DNA of 64,000 nt from Acinetobacter proteolyticus (lineage in GTDB: Bacteria > Pseudomonadota > Gammaproteobacteria > Pseudomonadales > Moraxellaceae): the NCBI RefSeq assembly GCF_000367945.1, contig NZ_KB849179.1, positions 3,267,470 through 3,331,469 on the forward strand. The letters run 5' to 3'. Of this stretch, positions 28,773 through 37,628 are shown piece after piece (position 1 is the first letter of the stretch; the number at the start of each line of letters is the position of its first letter). The notes below the pieces were generated by a model. The model searched no databases and was not told the DNA's origin. It saw only the letters and a list, made by a program, of their open reading frames with translations. Both the position numbers and the translations under genes were made by a program.

Positions 28773-29195
28773 ATGCCAAATGAATATAAAGGTTCATGCC
28801 TGTGTGGGGCAGTGAGCTATCAGGCGCAGGTTGCGCCACGTTATCGTTTTAATTGTCATTGTCGTGATTGTCAGAAAGCCACAGGTAGTGCTTATGCACC
28901 GATTGCCTTCTTTCATCAATCAGAACTGAAGATTAATGGTGAATTAAAATATTTTGAGTCTTTGGGATTATCTGGGAAGCCGATCCGCCGTGCATTTTGC
29001 CCCAATTGTGGTTCACAAATGTTTGGCCTACCAGAACTTGTACCAGAGATGATTTCGATCCGTGCAGGAACATTGGATGAGCCAAATTTGTATCAACCAC
29101 AAGCAGAATGTTTTGTGAGTCATGCAAATGAATGGGATCTATTAAATCCGAATATTTCGCATTTTGAGAAAATGATGGGGAAGAAACGAGAGTAA
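28773..29195 (+). CDS. GFA-family (glutathione-dependent formaldehyde-activating-like) protein
   Basis: The 140-residue zinc protein has the GFA cysteine pattern CLCGAVSY (10-17), CHCRDCQKATGSAY and FCPNCGSQMFG. Only few members have the named activity, so the role is open. It is the last gene of the three-gene operon, which ends before the tRNA gene. Confidence 0.88.
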   Translation: MPNEYKGSCLCGAVSYQAQVAPRYRFNCHCRDCQKATGSAYAPIAFFHQSELKINGELKYFESLGLSGKPIRRAFCPNCGSQMFGLPELVPEMISIRAGTLDEPNLYQPQAECFVSHANEWDLLNPNISHFEKMMGKKRE

Positions 29196-29204
29196 AGCGA
29201 GAAA

Positions 29205-29280
<76 letters not shown>

Positions 29281-29380
29281 AACGTGGCGAGAATTCTACA
29301 GAATCTAATTAAAAAAACAAGCGAAAAAATGAGCAATCAGATAAATTTAATTTGGTTGTCGAATTTTCGCCAATTTCAGC

Positions 29381-29707
29381 TTAACTATTGAGTGCATAGA
29401 CAAAGGAATCAATCACTTCACCTGTGCTTAAATGCGCTTTAACAGGGACACGTTGATAGCCTGCACCTTCGAATTCATCCAGTGCTTGCCAGTGCTGTTC
29501 TAGGTTATCTGAGAAAAATACAAAGCCAGATACCTTTTGATCTGTTTGATCTAAAACAATACCCGGAAAGCCCAATTCAGCGCCCCAGCCTTGTTGTTTG
29601 AGTCTACCAAATACATGTGCTTCTACCCACGTACCACCAATATTTTCCATGATATGGGCATTGGGACGGTTGGGCCCTAGAGTCCCGTAAACAAATAAAC
29701 TGAGCAT
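29381..29707 (-). CDS. Gamma-glutamylcyclotransferase / AIG2-like protein
   Basis: The 108-residue protein has the family start FVYGTLGPNRPNA and the probable catalytic glutamate in LDEFEGAGYQRV. Such proteins cleave gamma-glutamyl amines or dipeptides to release 5-oxoproline. It stands alone beside tRNA-Thr. Confidence 0.85.
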   Translation of the reverse strand: MLSLFVYGTLGPNRPNAHIMENIGGTWVEAHVFGRLKQQGWGAELGFPGIVLDQTDQKVSGFVFFSDNLEQHWQALDEFEGAGYQRVPVKAHLSTGEVIDSFVYALNS

Positions 29708-30018
29708 AGTGAAAGGTAGAAAGGTAAAAGAAAGAGAGTAGCAGAGATGGGGCAGGATCGGGTATGAGCATGGATAAAAGAATTTTATTTTTTGAGAAAT
29801 TATTATCTTTTGATATTTATGTAAGTGTTTAATTTTTTCCTTCTAACTCAATAAATATACCTCATATTCTAACTTAAAATTTTATACCTAATAGGTCAGT
29901 TTAATATACATATCAGGTGGAGTGTTGATTTCTAAAATAAAGATTAGTTAGTATTAAAATCGCTAAAAATGTTGGTGGATGCGATTTTATAATTGATTGC
30001 GAGCAGTGAAATAAAATA
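29708..30018. other. AT-rich intergenic stretch
   Basis: No gene, terminator or repeat is recognisable in these 311 bp. It marks the shift from core chromosome to the AT-rich type VI effector region. Confidence 0.5.
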
Positions 30019-30180
30019 ATGGGAAAATATAAATATTTTAAAATTAAAACGGTCAAGGATTGGGAGGGTGAGTATTGGGATGCCTAAGAGGAGCGAAAAA
30101 CACATACAGGTATTATCGTCTATCGTGGCTGGCCTTATGGGTTTACCGCTAAAGATGAGGGCGTTAGTCCAAGTTTTTCA
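30019..30180 (+). pseudogene. Interrupted 5' part of the repeat-protein gene
   Basis: From ATG 30019 the frame reads MGKYKYFKIKTVKDWEGEY, then stops at TAA 30085-30087. After the stop the same frame stays open and protein-like (GIIVYRGWPYGFT) and runs straight into the coding region at 30181. This looks like one gene with a nonsense mutation near codon 23. A sequencing error or a genuinely short upstream peptide are alternatives. Confidence 0.55.
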
Positions 30181-31302
30181 GTGATCTTAACCCCAGAGAT
30201 GGCCGATTTTGTAAAAGAATACAAAGTCTTTGAAGTTGCGAAACAACTTGAACTCTCTTTAAGTATGGTCGGTAAATTCAGACGGCTATTGGGTATTCAA
30301 AGAAATTTTATCTATCGAAATAATTCATGGATTCTGGCACATCAAGATGAACTGTTGTACGACAGTTCAGAGACATTAAAAGCGAAGTATGGATTAACAC
30401 GACCTCAAGTTTATCAACATAAAATCTGGTTGGCTGAACTTGTCGACATTCCTGTGCGGAAGAAACTTAGAAAAAAACAAGCTGAGGTGATTCAAGAGCA
30501 GTGGTTTCAAGCCAATAAACAACAGCTGAACGGCTTAACTGTTCAGGAAATCATAGAAAAATTTGATGTCAGTGTATTTATTGCTAAAAAATTTTATAAC
30601 CGTATTCGGCAAGAGCTAGATGAATTCAGTTTTTCTGAAAAATTTCAAAATGATAAGCAAGAAAAGCGGCAATGGTTATTGGATCATCAAGAGGAATTAT
30701 TAAACTCAGGAAAAACGGTTGCCGTCTTAGCTGATCAATTCCAAAAAATGCCAGAAGAAATTTTAAGAGCAAAAGCAAGATTAAGAGAAATACTGAATAT
30801 CCCCAAAATGAAAGCACAAAAAGAGGCTTGGTTTGCGCTACATCAAGAAGACCTCCTCAATCCTGAGTTAAGTAATGAGGACTTAGCCAAAAAGCTTGGT
30901 TTGAGCCTTGAACAGATTTTTCGGAAGAAAGATGAATTAAGACAGCGTTTAGGTCTGGCAAAGCATAAGGATCGAGTTCAAGCATGGCGTTTAGAAAATC
31001 AGGAGATTTTACTGGACTTGCATTTAAGTTTGACTGAAGTTGCGAAAAGATTAAAACGGAGTGAAAAATATATTATTAAAAATCGTATGGTTTTAAGAAA
31101 ATTTTTAAATATTAGCATTGAGGATCAAAAGAGGGCTTGGGTAAAACAACACCAACAGGATTTGGAGCAACTCAGTATTCCGAAAATACAAGAAAAATAT
31201 CAGTTGGGCCGTTATGTTGTTCAAGGCTATCGAAGACTTTTTAGTTACAATGACACAAAACGAAACCTGTTCATAATTGAATCAGACAAATCATTCTGGT
31301 AA
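30181..31302 (+). CDS. Tandem helix-turn-helix-like repeat protein (5' end interrupted)
   Basis: The 373-residue frame is built of about seven repeats of roughly 48-50 residues. Each has a W..HQE.LL start, a short helix pair like LAKKLGLSLEQI, and an RLRE.LNIP end; good copies begin near residues 48, 163, 214 and 264. Each unit resembles a small DNA-binding helix-turn-helix. The protein is very rich in Lys, Gln and Glu, with no signal peptide. No Shine-Dalgarno sequence precedes GTG 30181 or ATG 30199, so the protein may be poorly made because of the stop at 30085. It lies 30 bp upstream of vgrG on the same strand. I do not recognise a named family; regulation or loading of the effector module are guesses. 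Confidence 0.6.
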   Translation: MILTPEMADFVKEYKVFEVAKQLELSLSMVGKFRRLLGIQRNFIYRNNSWILAHQDELLYDSSETLKAKYGLTRPQVYQHKIWLAELVDIPVRKKLRKKQAEVIQEQWFQANKQQLNGLTVQEIIEKFDVSVFIAKKFYNRIRQELDEFSFSEKFQNDKQEKRQWLLDHQEELLNSGKTVAVLADQFQKMPEEILRAKARLREILNIPKMKAQKEAWFALHQEDLLNPELSNEDLAKKLGLSLEQIFRKKDELRQRLGLAKHKDRVQAWRLENQEILLDLHLSLTEVAKRLKRSEKYIIKNRMVLRKFLNISIEDQKRAWVKQHQQDLEQLSIPKIQEKYQLGRYVVQGYRRLFSYNDTKRNLFIIESDKSFW

Positions 31303-31332
31303 TTTTTTTTGATCAAGAATAAGGCAATAATA

Positions 31333-34074
31333 ATGTTGAATAATATCTTTAACGTCTTAGATAAATTAGGCGTTGGCACTCAAAAGCGTGCGATGAGTAT
31401 TCAGTTTTCAAATACAGCACTTAATACTCAAGTCATGCTGCAACGCCTAGAGGGTTATCATGGTATTAATGATGGATTATCCTTAGAACTGATTTGTTTA
31501 TCTACCAATCCTTATATCGAACTCAAACAATTTATTGGCTGTCAAGTTGCTGTTGATCAAGTGACAGATGCTGGTCAACTGTTTAGAACCACAGGAATTA
31601 TTACAGGCGCAAGTCAGGGGCAAAGTGATGGTGCTTTAAGCCTTTATCGACTGACGATGCAGGATGCTACCAGCTTATGGCATAAGCGACGCAATAGCCG
31701 CGTGTTTATGAATAAAAGTGCGGTGGAGATTTGTGAAATTATTTTTAAGGAATGGCAAAGTAAAAGCCCTTTATTTGCAGCTAGTCTTAAATTAGATAGC
31801 AGTGGTTTGAGCAAGGACTACGATGTTCGTCCTTTCTCAATGCAGTCGAATGAAAGTGATTATGCCTATTTAACGCGGTTGTTACGTGAAGAGTCGATTA
31901 ACTTTTTAATTGATGAATCCAGCTATATTGTCTCTAGTAATAGCCAGAGTATTGAGCCACAAAAATTACGTTTAATTGATGATAATGCACAATTTAAGGC
32001 ACTTGAACGTCGAAACATTCGCTATCATCGCTCTCATGCGACAGAACAGTCGGATAGTATTACCAGCTTTATTGCACAACGCCAATTGCAACCCACTGCT
32101 ATTCATGTGCAGCGCTGGCAGGCGGATAGTTTAAGCCAAGAAGATGCCAGTGGTTCCGTGATCAGTTCACATCAGCACAGTGCTCAGCGAGATAATGAAA
32201 GTTTAAGTCTGGAACAAGCATGGAATATTTCACCTGCTTGGATTCGTGATCTCAATGGAGAGGATCAAGCTACAGTCTCAGGAAATAGCCAGTTAGATAA
32301 ACTCAATAAACAGCTAAATCAATATCAGGCTTTACAAGCAAAATATTTTACTGCGCATAGTAGTGTGCGGGATACACAGGTTGGTTATTGGTTTCAGTTG
32401 AACGATCATCCTGAGTTAGAAAAAAATCATAGCCAAAATGATAAACAGTTTTTGATTCTGACCAAGCATTTTTATAACCAGAATAACCTTCCTAAAGAGA
32501 TTAAAGACCAAGTTGAGAAATTATTGAGTCTCAGCCATTGGACGATCAGTAAAGACAGTGAACAGGAACGCCAAGCCAATGAATTGATGGTTGTGCGCCG
32601 AACGATTGATATTGTGCCTGAATATGATCCATTGCTGCACCGTCCCATAGCACATGTACAGCGTGCCAAAGTGGTGAGTGATGGTGAAGAAATCCATGTC
32701 GATGAATGGGGGCGGATTAAAGTTCGCTTCCTGTTCACCCGTACAGTAGATCATGCGCATGATGGCGGTGCTGGCGCTAATGACAGTGATACCGATTCGG
32801 CATGGGTGGATGTGCTGACCCCTTGGGCAGGTGAAGGTTATGGTGCACGCTTTTTACCGCGTAAAGATGAATTAGTTGTGATTGACTTCTTTGATGGCAA
32901 CATTGACCGCCCATTTGTGACAGGTCGCATCCATGAAGCACAACGTTCACCAACTAAATTTGATCTTAAAGGCCAACTTCCCGATACCAAAAAGCTGAGC
33001 GGGATTCGTTCTAAAGAAGTCGGTGGTGAAGGTTATAACCAACTGCGTTTTGATGATACTACAGGACAAATCAGTGCCCAGTTACACAGCAGTCATGGTA
33101 CAACCCAACTGAATTTAGGCAATTTAAGTCATCCGAAAGAGACAGCTGAAAGCGAAGGTCGTGGTGAGGGTTTTGAGTTAAGAACGGATGAGTGGGGCGG
33201 AATTCGTGCCCCCAAAGGGATTTTGATTACAACGGAGGTCTCTGGTAATGCGGTTGGTAAGCAGCTTGACCGTGGAAACCTACAAAAGAATATTGAAAAG
33301 TTCTTAGGCACTAATACTGCAATTCGAGATGCGGCAAAAGGACATCAAACCACGGAACCTGACCTAGAACTTCAAGAGTCCCTAAAAACTGAACTTCCTC
33401 ACTGGAATGAGTCAGATTCTACGCCATATATTGCGATTGATGCCAAAGATTCAATCATTCTAGATACGGATAAAGGGATTGTTGCCCAAGCCAAAGAAAA
33501 TATCGATTTAAGTTCTGAACGGAATGTACAGATTTTTTCAGGGCGAGGCTTTTTGGCGAATGTCTTAGATAAGATTTCCCTTTTTGCGAAAGCTGCGGGC
33601 ATTAAAATTAAAGCTGGGCAGGGTCCCATAGAAATAGAAGCTCAGGCTGATACGATGAAAATAGCCTCACAAGAACTGATGCACGTTTATGCGATTAATG
33701 ACTTTGTCAAAATAGAAAGCGGTAAGGGAATATTATTAGCCGCGGGGGGCGGTTATATCAAAATTGAAGGTGGAAATATTGATGTTGTTTGTCCTGGTAC
33801 CATGTCGCTAAAAGCAGGGCAGATTAAAACAATGGCGGGGAGTAATTTAAGTACTGACTTGGCGGCAATGCCTAAATTACAAATGGATTATGACGAGCAA
33901 TTTATTGTTCGCAATCGTGCTGGTGTGGCGCAACCAAATACCAAATATAAGATTACGACAGAAGATGGGAAAGTTATTGAAGGTGTAACTGATGCTGAAG
34001 GAAAAACTCAAAAGGTTACGATGCTCTCTATGGGTAAAGCCGTATTGGAAATACTTGAACAGGCTAAAAACTAA
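31333..34074 (+). CDS. vgrG: Type VI secretion spike protein VgrG with C-terminal TTR-like extension
   Basis: The protein of 913 residues has the gp27-like part (LQRLEGYHGINDGLSLELIC near the start), a gp5-like OB region (HVDEWGRIKVRFLFTR; DVLTPWAGEGYGARFLPRKDELVVIDFFDGNIDRP), a DUF2345 beta-helix region (IILDTDKGIVAQAKENIDLSSERN), and a C-terminal tail from about 855 (FIVRNRAGVAQPNTKY...DGKVIEGVTDAEGKT). That tail has the sequence style of transthyretin-like domains, which in other bacteria bind Tle lipase effectors. ATG 31333 with AAGG upstream is the start. It is followed by an immunity gene and a lipase gene, so it is an orphan vgrG effector island; no structural T6SS genes are present here. 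Confidence 0.95.
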   Translation: MLNNIFNVLDKLGVGTQKRAMSIQFSNTALNTQVMLQRLEGYHGINDGLSLELICLSTNPYIELKQFIGCQVAVDQVTDAGQLFRTTGIITGASQGQSDGALSLYRLTMQDATSLWHKRRNSRVFMNKSAVEICEIIFKEWQSKSPLFAASLKLDSSGLSKDYDVRPFSMQSNESDYAYLTRLLREESINFLIDESSYIVSSNSQSIEPQKLRLIDDNAQFKALERRNIRYHRSHATEQSDSITSFIAQRQLQPTAIHVQRWQADSLSQEDASGSVISSHQHSAQRDNESLSLEQAWNISPAWIRDLNGEDQATVSGNSQLDKLNKQLNQYQALQAKYFTAHSSVRDTQVGYWFQLNDHPELEKNHSQNDKQFLILTKHFYNQNNLPKEIKDQVEKLLSLSHWTISKDSEQERQANELMVVRRTIDIVPEYDPLLHRPIAHVQRAKVVSDGEEIHVDEWGRIKVRFLFTRTVDHAHDGGAGANDSDTDSAWVDVLTPWAGEGYGARFLPRKDELVVIDFFDGNIDRPFVTGRIHEAQRSPTKFDLKGQLPDTKKLSGIRSKEVGGEGYNQLRFDDTTGQISAQLHSSHGTTQLNLGNLSHPKETAESEGRGEGFELRTDEWGGIRAPKGILITTEVSGNAVGKQLDRGNLQKNIEKFLGTNTAIRDAAKGHQTTEPDLELQESLKTELPHWNESDSTPYIAIDAKDSIILDTDKGIVAQAKENIDLSSERNVQIFSGRGFLANVLDKISLFAKAAGIKIKAGQGPIEIEAQADTMKIASQELMHVYAINDFVKIESGKGILLAAGGGYIKIEGGNIDVVCPGTMSLKAGQIKTMAGSNLSTDLAAMPKLQMDYDEQFIVRNRAGVAQPNTKYKITTEDGKVIEGVTDAEGKTQKVTMLSMGKAVLEILEQAKN

Positions 34075-34118
34075 TGGTTTTTTTACTCAAGCTTTAGTTT
34101 AGATAAATAGGTGTAATT

Positions 34119-35126
34119 ATGAGAATCCCATTAGCCTCAATAAATCTAGTTATTTTATTTTTATTCTCAGGCTGCTCTTACGCAGATAATGATAACACGA
34201 ATGGTAGTCAAACAATGATTAAGTTAGATAAGATGCAAAATTGGTGCATTGGAAGGTATTCTTTCCAACTGCCTGTTAGCGCTGAGTTAATAGGTGGTTC
34301 AGATCGTTATAATTCTTTTTATATTAAAAATAAAAAAAATGCTTCCCATGATGATCTTAAAAAGGCCTATGAAGATAAACTGTTGGAATACTCTAAAAAT
34401 AATATGCTTATCATTGAAGATAGAGCTGAACAGGTTAATGATGGAAAAACTGTTAAAGTGTTTAAAGGAAAAGTAGGTAAAGATCAAAGAGGAGCAAATG
34501 ATGTTTATGCTTGGGTTTTAATGAATAAAACACTTTTTTTGATTAATGGAACTTATTCAACAAAATTTAAAACTGAAAGTGATGAAGCACTTAATCACTT
34601 GCTTAATAATTTAGTTGCACGGAAAAATAATGAAATTCCAACACAGGCTGGAGTTTGTATAGATAATGGCTTTATAAGAAATGAGGGGAAAGTATATAGA
34701 CATAGTTACAATAGTATTGGATTTAGGCTAAAAGATGCGCCTTCCGTTAGGGTTGCACTCGAAGCTGAGGCACTTTCAAAACCAACCCCCGATTTAATAG
34801 AACGAACAAATTATAATTTAAAAAAAGAAGGACTGCTTGCTAAAGCAGAGGCAGAGACGAAAACAATTCGAAAAGGGGCTAAAGCTCAAAATCTAGGAGG
34901 GAAGTTAGAGGGAGTTGAGTGGTTAGTTAAAACTCCAATGAAAGGGAAAGATGGTGTTTTGGCAACTTGGGAACATCTTGGTACTCCAGGTTTGGCAACA
35001 GATCCTCTTGTGCAGTTAGAAGTTGATACTGGTTATGAAAATAATAATATAAAAACTGCAAGTATTAATGAAAAAGAATCCATTCATTTGTATGAAGTAA
35101 TACTAAATACAATTAAAAGATTTTAG
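34119..35126 (+). CDS. Tli4-like T6SS immunity lipoprotein
   Basis: The 335-residue protein has a lipoprotein signal with lipobox LFSGC (C19), so it should sit in the periplasm on a membrane. WCIGRYSFQLPVSAEL near 42 and EGVEWLVKTPMKGKDGVLATWEHLG towards the C-terminus match the Tli4 type of immunity proteins for T6SS lipases, as I know the family. It stands between vgrG and the lipase, 11 bp before the latter, as expected for an immunity gene made first. The AT content is higher than in the chromosome to the left. Confidence 0.78.
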   Translation: MRIPLASINLVILFLFSGCSYADNDNTNGSQTMIKLDKMQNWCIGRYSFQLPVSAELIGGSDRYNSFYIKNKKNASHDDLKKAYEDKLLEYSKNNMLIIEDRAEQVNDGKTVKVFKGKVGKDQRGANDVYAWVLMNKTLFLINGTYSTKFKTESDEALNHLLNNLVARKNNEIPTQAGVCIDNGFIRNEGKVYRHSYNSIGFRLKDAPSVRVALEAEALSKPTPDLIERTNYNLKKEGLLAKAEAETKTIRKGAKAQNLGGKLEGVEWLVKTPMKGKDGVLATWEHLGTPGLATDPLVQLEVDTGYENNNIKTASINEKESIHLYEVILNTIKRF

Positions 35127-35137
35127 GAATTTTTTCA

Positions 35138-37132
35138 ATGCCAATTCAAAATGATGCCACAAAAAAAAATGAAGATCACTTTACTTCAATAACAACACCG
35201 AGCACTAACCCTACATTAGCTAATGCTATTCTAGGCCCTAAGTTTGTGATACCCATAATATTTATCCCTGGAATCATGGGCTCTAATATTATGAGTAATG
35301 ATGGAGATCAAGTCTGGTTTCCGCCGAATGGTAAAATGAGTGGTGCTTGGGCTGCAGTAGATGGCAAATTTTTTAGAACTGCTAAAAAAAGACAACGACA
35401 ATTAAATCCTGAAACAACTCAGGTTAGTAATGCGGGCGAAATCAATTTAAAGAAGAAAGATATTGCTAATTTTGATGAAGATAAAGCGCGAAGTCGTGGA
35501 TGGGGAACCGTTTGGTGGGATGGATATGGTGCAGCTTTAATTCATTTGGAAAGATTTTTAAATCGAGAGCTAACTAAATTCGATTTAAGCTTTTTAGGAA
35601 TTCAAAATGAAGATGATTTTAGAGGGTCAGATGTCTGGAGAGTGCTAACAAATATCACTGGTAGCGACATGATCAAAGAAAACGCGATCAGGAGTGTTTG
35701 GAACCCTACAAAAGATTTTAAATTGATTACAAAAAATGAATTTGGAAAATTAGCCGACTACGCTTTCCCTGTGTTTGCATTAGGTTATAACTGGCTACAA
35801 TCCAATGATGTATCAGCTAAGAATGTAGCAGAAAGACTAAATTCAGAAGTTAAGGCTCAAGTAAAAAAAGAGTATCCAAAGGCTACCTTTAAGAAATTTA
35901 TTATTGTTACCCATTCAATGGGAGGACTCGTAACTCGTTCTTTAATTCAAGATGATTCTATTAAAAATGATATCTTGGGGGTTGTTCATGGTGTAATGCC
36001 AGCCAGTGGGGCCCCTACTGTATATAAAAGATTTGCAAATGGTTGGGATGGATCAGAGGTAACGGGTAGTGCAGTTGATAGTATAGCGAAACATGTTTTT
36101 GGTGCGACTTGTGAAAAACTTACTCCTGTTTTAGGGAATTCACCAGGAGGTTTACAGTTACTTCCTTTTGCAAACTTCGTAAATACAGGAAAGTCTAAAA
36201 CCTGGTTAAAGCTTATTGCAAGAAAACTCAATGGAGAGATCATCACCGCAACTTTACCCAAATCAGATCCCTACGACGAAATTTATAAAGATACAAATGC
36301 ATGGTGGCGTATGGTCAATATGGATTATTTAGATCCAGCTAGTATTTTAACAAATAAAATTAAAGAAAATGAAAACTCAAGAAAATCTTGGCAAGGCGGA
36401 GCTTTAGGACTTGGTGGCTTGGGTGGGTTGGGGAAATCTTTGGGAACTGACGTTGGTCAATTTGGTGATAAAAACGCACAATGGAAAAATCTTGGGGGAG
36501 GTGGTAAAGATGCCCAATGGCAAATGAATGATGGAAGAAATGATCAGCAAGATGGAGGATTAGAGCAGGCAGAGTTTACTGAAACATCTGATTTTTTTAT
36601 AAAAAATGTAAGCTTGGTGCAAAATTTTCATGAGAGTATAAAGGATAGTTATCACACCAATACGTATGCTCATTATGGTAATGATCCACAGCATCTCGCT
36701 TTTAATGAGGTTGTGTGGGAAACGGAACAAAGGATTGATGTTGAAACAGAAGACGAACTTATAAATTATAACGGTATTCCATTTGATAGAAATGCAAAAG
36801 TTATAACAGATCCTTTTACTGGTGAAAAAATATTACCCACTGTAGAAGTTTATACTTGGGATAGAAATTTATTTGCAGAGGATGGTGAGCGCAAGATAAA
36901 AAGAAGACAGGGGGAGGATGTCATTTTTAAGCTGCATGTTGCACCAAATCCCAAGACTGGAGCGGGAGATGGAACTGTTTGTCACCAATCAGGGGCCGAT
37001 GTTCAAAGAGATATAACAAAGCAAGTTTTTGTAATAAATGGCTATGATCACGCTAGTAGTTATAAAGATCAACAAGTATTGGCTAATACTTTATATTCAA
37101 TAGCTAAAATAGTGTCTTTAGAAGCAAAATGA
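35138..37132 (+). CDS. T6SS lipase effector (Tle-type, LCAT-like)
   Basis: The 664-residue alpha/beta hydrolase has the LCAT-type oxyanion segment FIPGIMGSN (42-50), the nucleophile elbow THSMGG with S260, and acid and base in GDGTV (D611) and YDHASSY (H638). The elbow has Thr where the usual motif has Gly. A Gly-rich stretch with repeated GGLG lies near 415-440. No signal peptide is present, as expected for a protein delivered by VgrG. It is predicted to attack phospholipids in rival cells; immunity is the lipoprotein encoded 11 bp upstream. The class is clear; the exact Tle group is not assigned. Confidence 0.85.
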   Translation: MPIQNDATKKNEDHFTSITTPSTNPTLANAILGPKFVIPIIFIPGIMGSNIMSNDGDQVWFPPNGKMSGAWAAVDGKFFRTAKKRQRQLNPETTQVSNAGEINLKKKDIANFDEDKARSRGWGTVWWDGYGAALIHLERFLNRELTKFDLSFLGIQNEDDFRGSDVWRVLTNITGSDMIKENAIRSVWNPTKDFKLITKNEFGKLADYAFPVFALGYNWLQSNDVSAKNVAERLNSEVKAQVKKEYPKATFKKFIIVTHSMGGLVTRSLIQDDSIKNDILGVVHGVMPASGAPTVYKRFANGWDGSEVTGSAVDSIAKHVFGATCEKLTPVLGNSPGGLQLLPFANFVNTGKSKTWLKLIARKLNGEIITATLPKSDPYDEIYKDTNAWWRMVNMDYLDPASILTNKIKENENSRKSWQGGALGLGGLGGLGKSLGTDVGQFGDKNAQWKNLGGGGKDAQWQMNDGRNDQQDGGLEQAEFTETSDFFIKNVSLVQNFHESIKDSYHTNTYAHYGNDPQHLAFNEVVWETEQRIDVETEDELINYNGIPFDRNAKVITDPFTGEKILPTVEVYTWDRNLFAEDGERKIKRRQGEDVIFKLHVAPNPKTGAGDGTVCHQSGADVQRDITKQVFVINGYDHASSYKDQQVLANTLYSIAKIVSLEAK

Positions 37133-37175
37133 CTTAACTCGTAGCCTATTCCGCAAAATTTATCTTTTATAACAA

Positions 37176-37235
37176 ATGCTTAAATATTGCGATATCGCAA
37201 GTATAGAAGCTAAACCTGAAACTGAAGCTGCATAA
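37176..37235 (+). pseudogene. Possible remnant of a second lipase C-terminus
   Basis: A 19-codon frame reads MLKYCDIASIEAKPETEAA. Its ...IASIEAK resembles the intact lipase end (AKIVSLEAK), and it is followed 13 bp later by a lipoprotein start. The two scraps look like the junction of a decayed second effector/immunity pair. The evidence is short and therefore weak. Confidence 0.3.
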
Positions 37236-37248
37236 GGAATTTTAAATA

Positions 37249-37344
37249 ATGAAAAAGACAGATTTTATGAAAATGGCTTGTGTATTGGCTATCGTTTTTC
37301 TTGGTGGATGCCAAACTTTAATTCGAGATATCTGGGGAGTTTAA
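37249..37344 (+). pseudogene. Truncated lipoprotein, possible immunity-gene remnant
   Basis: AAGGAA precedes an ATG opening a 31-codon frame that starts MKKTDFMKMACVLAIVFLGGC, a complete lipoprotein signal with lipobox LGGC, then stops at 37342. In a shifted frame the sequence stays open to about 37409 (ending LGGCPDKY), which suggests a frameshift in a small lipoprotein gene. The remaining gap up to 37628 shows nothing else. Confidence 0.45.
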
Positions 37345-37628
37345 TAACGTATAGTAATTTTCAAAAAGGCAATTTATCAGTTCTAGGTGGATGCCCTGAT
37401 AAATATTGAAAGAACATAGAGTGTTGTAAACTGGGTATATTGCTAAATAAAAGAGAATGGATATCTTTTATGAGAGCAGTGATATAGGTTATTTTTGAAT
37501 TTACCTAAATTTTTTGAGGTAAAGCATCTAAAAAATCTAAATTGGGAATCAATAAGTATTTCATGATAGGTCTACATGATTTGGGGAAGCTCATTTAAAG
37601 GGCGTTATAGAAATTGGTTTAATAAGAA

